Shown here: one piece after another, positions 57,915 through 64,000 of the stretch
Position numbering within the stretch: the stretch's first letter is position 1
Layout: the number at the start of each line of letters is the position of its first letter
From: Cladocopium goreaui
Taxonomy: Eukaryota > Sar > Dinophyceae > Suessiales > Symbiodiniaceae
Direction: 5' to 3'
DNA length: 64,000 nucleotides
Assembly (NCBI GenBank): GCA_947184155.2
Contig: CAMXCT020006146.1
Location: 211,183-275,182, forward strand
Position numbers and translations under genes: made by a program
Notes under the pieces: generated by a model
The model's database searches: none
What the model was told of the DNA's origin: nothing
The model's input: the letters and a program-made list of their open reading frames with translations, nothing else

Positions 57915-59061
57915 CTAAAAGGTAAGAAGCTGCTACTTTTTCAAAAGTTGCTGGCAGGATCTGGGTGCCCTGACCTGGGGACAAGCGACGTCATGACTGG
58001 ACTGGAATTAGTTGGAACAGCATCGAAGTCGCCTTTCTTCGATGCAAAGCTTGTGCCAGCTACGACAACCCCACAGTTTTTGCAGATGTCAGCTAGGTGG
58101 CAGGGGCCGAAAATGGGAGCCAGAAAAGTGCATGCAGGTGATCCGGAAATGTCCCGCCTTCTTTGGGACACCACTTTGCAGGAGGTAGAGTCTGGATTTC
58201 TGGAAGGCCCTTTTTGAGTCCATGCACAACCTCAAAGAGCATGTTGGGTCAGATCAGTCAGGTCGTAGTCAGCCGCCGTTTTGTCGTGATCTGGTCAGGG
58301 AAGCCAAGGATCATGATGACTTGTGCGAGTCTGGCGTGAACAAAGCTCATACAGCTATTGATGCACTGGAACTACACGCTGTTGACTATGTGGCCTCTCT
58401 TGCGCACTTTGTGACCACCACAGTTCGACATGCCATGGATGACCCTGAACGTCTGGTAAAGGTGTGGTTTAAGACAGGCCAATGGATGGTGGAAAAAATG
58501 GCACCCGGATTTTGGAAGCGAAGTAGAATGGCGAGGCAGGTGTGTGGATCTGTCAAAGGCTTTTAAGCAAATCCCGGTTAGCTCTGAGTCCAGACCCTTC
58601 GCAGTGCTGATAGTTCACCACTATAGCACAGGCTTTCCAGTGTACTTCGTTAGCAACAGCCTTCCTTTCGGTGCAAGCTCAGGCGTTTTTGGTTTTCAAC
58701 CGTGTTTTCCAGGAGTCTGTGGCACATAGGAAACGTGTATTTGCAAGATCCTTGGAGGAGTCTTCTTTGACGATTTTTCCTCTTAGAGCTACAGCCCTTG
58801 TGCACCCTGGCCACCAAGTCTTTTGAATGCCTGCTGAAAGCCCTGGGTTGGAAGTTCTCAGACGACCCGAACAAAACCCATCCTTTTGGGAATGAGTTTG
58901 ACGTCCTTGGCATACGCCTGAACATAGCCTCCTTGCATGGGGGTCCTTTCGAAATACAAAACAAGCCCAGCAGTGTTGAGAGAATTCAGAAACTCCTGGA
59001 ATACACCGCTGCGCTGGAACACGTGACAAAAGGCATGCCCAAGTCGCACGTGGTAACCTGA
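57684..59061 (+). pseudogene. Pol middle region and RT, multiply frameshifted
   Basis: YHTPEQFIKRATSLTHPFAD and EVESGFLEGPF correspond to TWHTPNQFVTRAQGVTHPMD and VSLRFLEGPF in the 31-32 kb element. RT motif A is VDLSKAFKQIPVSSESRPFA (about 58,540), motif B SLPFGASSGVFGF, and the catalytic site GVFFDDFSS is readable near 58,760 in another frame, keeping both Asp. The thumb region FGNEFDVLGIRLNIASLHGG and FEIQNKPSSVERIQKLLEYT follows. At least five frame changes are needed. Confidence 0.72.
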
Positions 59062-60309
59062 ACTTTGCTCTCAGTTTTTTCCTAGGGGAATCCTCCCTTG
59101 TTCAGCCCGTGCGTTCGCCCACTGGACCACCTAAGGTCATGAAGTGCTGCTTGTGTAGTGTAGAAGCTGTCGATGTTGAAACCGTTGCTAAACTCTGCAG
59201 AGACTTCAAACAAATGCCGACACTCCTTCAGCAAGGCATTCAGCATGCAAACAGCCTTCAGCTAGAGCTGCAACAGCATGACGACTTCACGGGGGAATAA
59301 ACGGGTCATGCTATACCTTGCAAGCAACCGACAACTTCAGTCGGCATCAATGCAACAACCTTGGCTTGTCCGTTTTCGAAACCGAAGCTCAACATGAGCT
59401 TTCCATGACCCCCGACCACTCAATTAAGGAATGCGCAAAAAGGAAATCATATATCAAAGAGAATTATCAAGTCGGAAAACAATAAAGAATTGTAAGAAGC
59501 TCTACAGTACTCACGGAGTTTAAATTTATACATATAATTATATATATATATATAATTCAATGCGTAATCATAAGTACACTTCGCTTTGTTTTATAAATTT
59601 TTCCAAACACTCGGAAGTGACGCCTCTGAAAACTTCTAAAGACGGTGCATCTCCCTGAAAGGGAAAAAACTGTCTCTTATAGTTTTCACAGTGCCATCTT
59701 AGGCACGGAAGCGAAAAACAGAACCCCACACACTGACCTTCTTCCCTGGTGTCAACAAACAAACTGTTGAGGTCTGTACTGGGAAAGTTTAACGTACTTG
59801 TTTCGTTTATGTTTTACGGGGAACTTTCAGATCTGTTCTTTCTTGAAACATTTTGGTTCAAGCTTACTTCAATCTTCTGGTGCGTTTATTATGCGTTTTG
59901 CTTTCAAAAAAAACAAACATCAACATCAGGTATCTACTTCAAGACATGCACATCAAACGTCAAATCAATAGCGGTTTGTACTCAGCTTCGCTTGCAGCTT
60001 TTCACTTGCTTTGGTTGGGGTTGCACTTTCACTGCTTCAGATTTACTTTTTCAGTTTTTTACTTCACACCTGACTGCCCGGGGGGGCGAGCAATGCGACG
60101 CGAAAGACGTCGTGATCCTGAGTGGACAGAAGTGCTGGCATCACCTGTTCGAGCTGAGCTGTGTACCATCATTGTCTCCTTTTTGTATGATCAACATTCT
60201 CCTGTACGTGATTTGCCTGTGGATATCATATATCTTAGCTGGACTTCAAATCGGATTTTTTCATTCACCTTGCGCTTCAGAGAGATCACTACTCCATCAG
60301 TGGCAGATC
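59062..60309. other. Mostly non-coding; AT microsatellite near 59,530
   Basis: A 63-codon frame (59109-59300) may be element debris but has no motif. A TATAATTATATATATATATA palindrome lies at about 59532-59556. From 59749 a frame is open into the YR gene, but its first 187 codons look non-coding (Phe/Cys/Leu-rich, mixed). Confidence 0.5.
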
Positions 60310-62475
60310 ATGGAGACTCAGATGACAACAGATGATGGTTGGGACCTCATTGCAGATGATTTATTTTCCGATTTTGTACAGCCCTCAGCCAAAGCATGCC
60401 CATTGCCACGACCTCAACATGTTGTTCAACCCCGACTTCAGGCACCTTTCAGGATGAATGCCACTCCATTGACAGGCACACCAGCTCCTTCAAGCTCAGG
60501 CCCATGCTTGACTGTAGCAGGAATCTCAGCAGCCACTCCTAAAGGAGTTCCGGCTTTTGCTCCAGTACGTAGGGATCTGCTGCACCATGTTTCACGTGTG
60601 GAGTCTCCATATGTTAGGGTTCCTCGTGATGAGTATTACCCTAAAAGTTTGGAGCGTGTTTCACAAGCTGGGTCTGTTGGCGATGCTACTGCACCACATG
60701 CATTTTTGGGAGGGACAGCCTTGTGTCCCAGTACATCGAATGCTCTGCCTTGCCCACCGTTGAAGAAGGATGGCATTCCAAAGGTGCACAAACCAAGTGT
60801 TCGGACCTCAACCGCTATGCAATTGACGCGTTCAAGGATGACTAGTGAAAACAACTTCATATTGGATCGTTTTGCAGCTCTCTTGGAAGTTTTTGGTCAA
60901 TCATCAGATGTTTACAGAGCACTGTCAGCCTCTCCATATGCAGATGACCATCGAAAAAGGCTTCTGAATAATTATGCAGCAACGACGGTGCTTAGACATT
61001 TACAAGCGGTGCAAAAATTTGTCACAGTCGCTCAGCAACTGGGTTTAGATATCCACAACTGGTCGGAGGCTCAACTTGCGGACGTTTTGACAGTGATGCA
61101 GCTGTCCAAATCATGTGACACAGACAAAGACGTCACCTCTGGAAATTTTACTATTAAATCACTTCGCTGGTGGCATAAAGTGGCTGGTGTCCAAAATTTA
61201 CATGTTTGTTTTTCACCATTGGTGGACAGCTTCTTGAAGACCAAGCTGAGCAAGGACAAACGGGAGGCACCCCCTCTCCCTCTTTGGATTTTGTTCCATT
61301 GGGAGCGTCGGATCCTTCAGAGCGCATCAACAAGATATGAAATTATGATGTTGGGATCCTTCCTACTGATCACCTGGTCAGGACTTCGTTTCGCTGATGC
61401 ACAGAGAATGAATGTGGATTAATTGGTGTTCAATTTTCAGGAACTCAGAGGTATGGTTTGGCGATCAAAAACAATGGCTGCAGGGCACCCTTTTGGTGTC
61501 AAGGCTTCTGGGCTTTGCAGTTTAGGCACATTTACATGGCTTTACAAATTTTTGAGGACCTGGGATGAAGTGATGCATGAGTTGCAGATTTCACGGACCC
61601 GCTGTGATTTTTTGATTCCTACGATGTCCCCGGATGGATCGTTTTCGGTCTTTGAACCATTGGATTATGCAGGCACCACCAAAATTTTTCGGGACATGTT
61701 GCTGACACCATGGAAGAGTTGGCAAGGGCCACATCCCCTGGACAAGCTTCAGATGCAATACACGCTTCATTCAATTAAAGCGACCCTGCTGAGTTTTGGC
61801 CCCCAACTCGGTTCCCTTGTCAGTGACTCAGATCGACTGTTGCAGGGACACCATCAGGATCCCAAGCGTTCACTGAATTTGTATGGCCGTGACAGCGTGT
61901 GGGGTTCATTGCGTTATCAACAGACAGTGATTACAGAGGTTCAGAACGGTTGGAGGCCCAAAACCGCCCAACACAGGGGTGGACAGTTTCCGATGGTGGA
62001 ACCACGGGTTACCCTGGAGCGGTTTCAGAAGACAGCTCCAGAGTACAATTTCTTGTGGTTACCGTTTGCTCAACAAGTGGACCCCCAAGAGCTACTGCAG
62101 GAGCACCCATCAAATGACGTTGTGTCAGAATCGGAATCAGATGGCAGTTCCAGCTCAGATGGCAGTTCCAGCTCAAATGACAGTGACAGTTCTTCCGGGG
62201 AGAAACCTCCTCCAAGTGGCAAGGTGGTTTCCAAAGAAGTGATGGAAACTGATGAAGCAGTTTATGCCAAACATCGTCGAGTTACTCATGCCATGGTCAT
62301 CTCAAATGATGGCAACCCATCCAGACCTTGTCACTTGGACAACTACTGGAAAGCTGCATGTGGCGCTCACATGCTTCATACGGAGACGACCTTTTTGGAT
62401 GACTGGCAGGAAGGTATGGCATTTTGCCAACATGCGGGATGCAAGAAAATTTGGGCATCCATCAACATGACTTGA
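60310..62475 (+). pseudogene. Tyrosine recombinase with one in-frame stop
   Basis: Likely start METQMTTDDGWDLIADDLFS at 60310. After a Pro/Ser-rich leader come a core-binding-like segment (SSDVYRALSASPYADDHRKR) and motif I WSGLRFADAQRMNVD, then TAA at 61420-61422. The same frame resumes at once with LVFNFQELRGMVWRSK and continues through LHSIKATLLSFG (motif II, Lys in place of Arg), LLQGHHQDP (His motif) and a candidate Tyr in RSLNLYGRDSVWG. A Ser-rich linker and a Cys/His end (CGAHMLH ... CQHAGCKKIW) close the protein. A single stop separates two halves of one well-kept protein: nonsense mutation or stop readthrough. Confidence 0.75.
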
Positions 62476-62866
62476 ATTTGCGTGTCAAACGAAAGTTGAA
62501 AACAGCGTTGCAGCGTTGAGACAAATTCTAACCCTCATGACAGAGGGTATTCACACTGCGTCATTGCCACATGTTCCACATATTGCACGGGGCCAAAACA
62601 GGGTTTTATATCCAATATTTTCTGCATTCACTGGCTCAAAACTGTTCATTACCGCAGCCATTTCCAAAAAAAAAAGAAAAGGGGACATTTCTGGAGCTCC
62701 CGTGCAGCCCTCAGTGTCATATCAATTTTTCCTTCACCAGCAGCTTGTGCAATCTTACCGGAATGCATAGTGGTTTTAACAGTTGTAGGATTTTTTGTCC
62801 AGCGGTCATGGTTGATTCATGTTGAATTCCAAACATCATCACCTCATTGCGTTGCGGCGTTGAATC
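62476..62866. other. Spacer between YR and Gag
   Basis: Two overlapping 84-codon frames without motifs; a run of 10 A at 62,669. Nothing recognised. Confidence 0.45.
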
Positions 62867-64000
62867 ATGGCTTCTCAAAGTCTGGAAGACATCATGTCCA
62901 CATGTGGAGTGGACCCGACAATTGCATCACAGCTGGTGCAAGACGGATGGACAACTCAGTCCTTTGCATGTGCAGCCTTAGACCTTGAGTCTTTTGACAG
63001 GCTTTGGCAGGACCTTTTTGCAGACACTGAACTCAGTTTGCTTCAAAAGGCATCAGTGCGAGCAGCTTTCAAAATGTGCCAATCAGCTTTGCAGTCAGTG
63101 GCGGCTCCATCAGCCCCATCAAATGCGTCCGCGTCAACTGACCCCATGACCAGCCAAAATTCATGGGCCGAAAGTTTTCCTCCAAAGTTGGACTCAGCAG
63201 TGATTGACCAATTGAAATCGAAGTTTCTGGCCAGTTACCCGTCAGAGTTGGTAAACCATGACACCATGCCAAGCACCAGACTGCTTAGCCTAGTTCACCA
63301 CCAGCTTTTGAAAAAGCAATGGGCATGGATTCCTTGGAAATACAGGTTGACGATGGCCAAATCTGATGAGATTTCATCACAGCGGCAAGCCAAAATGCCC
63401 AAGCTGGAAGTGGCTTCATTGCATCACCTGTTGGTTGATGAACCTCCCTCAATAGATATCTCCAATTCCGGTTTTGGGGTCAATGCAGTGCGAAATTTGC
63501 TGGCAGTACATGACATGGCAGTTGCGATGTGTGGAGGTGCACACCTGGCAAATCTAAAGGCTTACTCGGCCAAATTTCTGGGCTTCTTGACGCAGAAGGT
63601 GGATCCTGAAACTATGTTGAGGTGTGCATCCATTACTGAAGCGCAGGCCGCAGATCGACAGATTTGGGCATCAATAGCAGATTTAATGGCTGAACGCAAC
63701 TGGGACATGGACAATTGCCTGCATGAGTTCACTCATATCCGTCATGATTTGCCAGGTTTTTTACAGCTTCGTCCACGTCCAGCCAAAGCCCAGTCTTCGC
63801 CTCAACCTTGGACTGTCCCAGGATCCAATAAAGGCAAAGGCAAAGGCAAACCATCGAAAGGCAAAGGTAAATCAAAGGGTAAAGGGAAAGTGCAATGGCT
63901 TACAGATGTGAAGACAAAGGACGGTCAGTGGAAACAGTTGTGTATGAGATACCAAACAGGTAACTGCTCCCTTGGTGACAATTGCCGTTTTCAACATGGA
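62867..64000 (+). CDS. Gag-like protein with CCCH zinc finger (partial, runs off the window)
   Basis: Open for 378 codons from the ATG at 62867 (MASQSLEDIMSTCGVDPTIA) to the last base with no stop. The N-terminal 300 residues are helical and unrecognised; a tract GKGKGKPSKGKGKSKGKGK (about residues 322-342) leads to a textbook CCCH finger C-x7-C-x5-C-x3-H (CMRYQTGNCSLGDNCRFQH) ending one codon before the window edge. It follows the YR gene by 392 nt on the same strand, as another Gag follows another YR at 43-40 kb. Probably the Gag of an element continuing to the right. Confidence 0.8.
   Translation, partial: MASQSLEDIMSTCGVDPTIASQLVQDGWTTQSFACAALDLESFDRLWQDLFADTELSLLQKASVRAAFKMCQSALQSVAAPSAPSNASASTDPMTSQNSWAESFPPKLDSAVIDQLKSKFLASYPSELVNHDTMPSTRLLSLVHHQLLKKQWAWIPWKYRLTMAKSDEISSQRQAKMPKLEVASLHHLLVDEPPSIDISNSGFGVNAVRNLLAVHDMAVAMCGGAHLANLKAYSAKFLGFLTQKVDPETMLRCASITEAQAADRQIWASIADLMAERNWDMDNCLHEFTHIRHDLPGFLQLRPRPAKAQSSPQPWTVPGSNKGKGKGKPSKGKGKSKGKGKVQWLTDVKTKDGQWKQLCMRYQTGNCSLGDNCRFQHG

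Larger units (their letters stand above)
55693..59300 (+). mobile_element. Degraded Gag-methyltransferase-RT element
   Basis: Same family and order as the element at 30.3-34.4 kb. Gag is 5'-truncated by the repeat at 55692; the methyltransferase-like and RT parts are spread over several frames, with an internal tandem duplication. No RNase H motif is recognised at its 3' end and no terminal repeat of its own was found. Confidence 0.75.

Overview
This window looks like repeat-dense nuclear DNA of a dinoflagellate, probably a Symbiodiniaceae-like alga. The basis is the repertoire: Ty1/copia and DIRS-like tyrosine-recombinase (YR) retroelements whose proteins carry methyltransferase-like domains, and Gag proteins with Lys-Gly (KGKGKG) tracts beside zinc fingers. 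No rRNA, tRNA, spliced-leader gene, CRISPR array or complete host gene was recognised. Species assignment is inference.

Layout. 1-5,076: simple repeats (GATA array, an A-rich 0.5-kb foldback, a 10-bp minisatellite, a TG/TA tract) in otherwise featureless DNA. 5,077-12,501 (minus): an apparently complete DIRS/Ngaro-like element with split direct repeats (A1 ... B1-A2-B2), two Gag-like ORFs, an RT-RNaseH-methyltransferase-like polyprotein, a tyrosine recombinase and an extra hydrophobic ORF. 13,023-13,965: 182-bp tandem repeats. 14,026-21,282 (minus): a full-length Ty1/copia element with seemingly identical 238-bp LTRs, a CCCCC target duplication and a tRNA primer site. Its pol starts with a methyltransferase-like domain, holds a 717-nt ORF in a second frame, and has two frameshifts in RT. 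21,283-24,535: minisatellites. 24,536-30,289: nothing recognisable.

30,290-34,446 (minus): a decayed Gag-methyltransferase-RT-RNaseH element whose central 2.1 kb is inverted. 34,914-43,963 (minus): another Gag / methyltransferase / RT-RNaseH set, ending in two 352-bp direct repeats, with a broken YR gene upstream of Gag. 44,300-44,720: direct repeats and a C-rich tract. 44,906-47,311: RNase H debris and a possible host-like gene fragment. 48,060-52,590 (plus): a 5'-truncated second copia with an extra membrane ORF at its 3' end. 53,560-64,000 (plus): an RT-RNaseH remnant with paired 260-bp direct repeats, a degraded Gag-methyltransferase-RT element, a YR gene with one in-frame stop, and a Gag ORF running off the window.

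Three related short retroposons (SINE-like) with perfect 18-19-bp target duplications lie at 41.9, 46.6 and 48.3 kb; two of them interrupt recognisable element genes. Elements left of about 44 kb are mostly minus-strand and those right of 48 kb plus-strand. The unifying signal is a shared methyltransferase-like fold (PC motif, E-N/H-P motif, Cys/His motif, A-x-YP-x-LC end) in at least five elements, at three different positions in the polyprotein order. All calls come from reading motifs by eye; no database or alignment was run.
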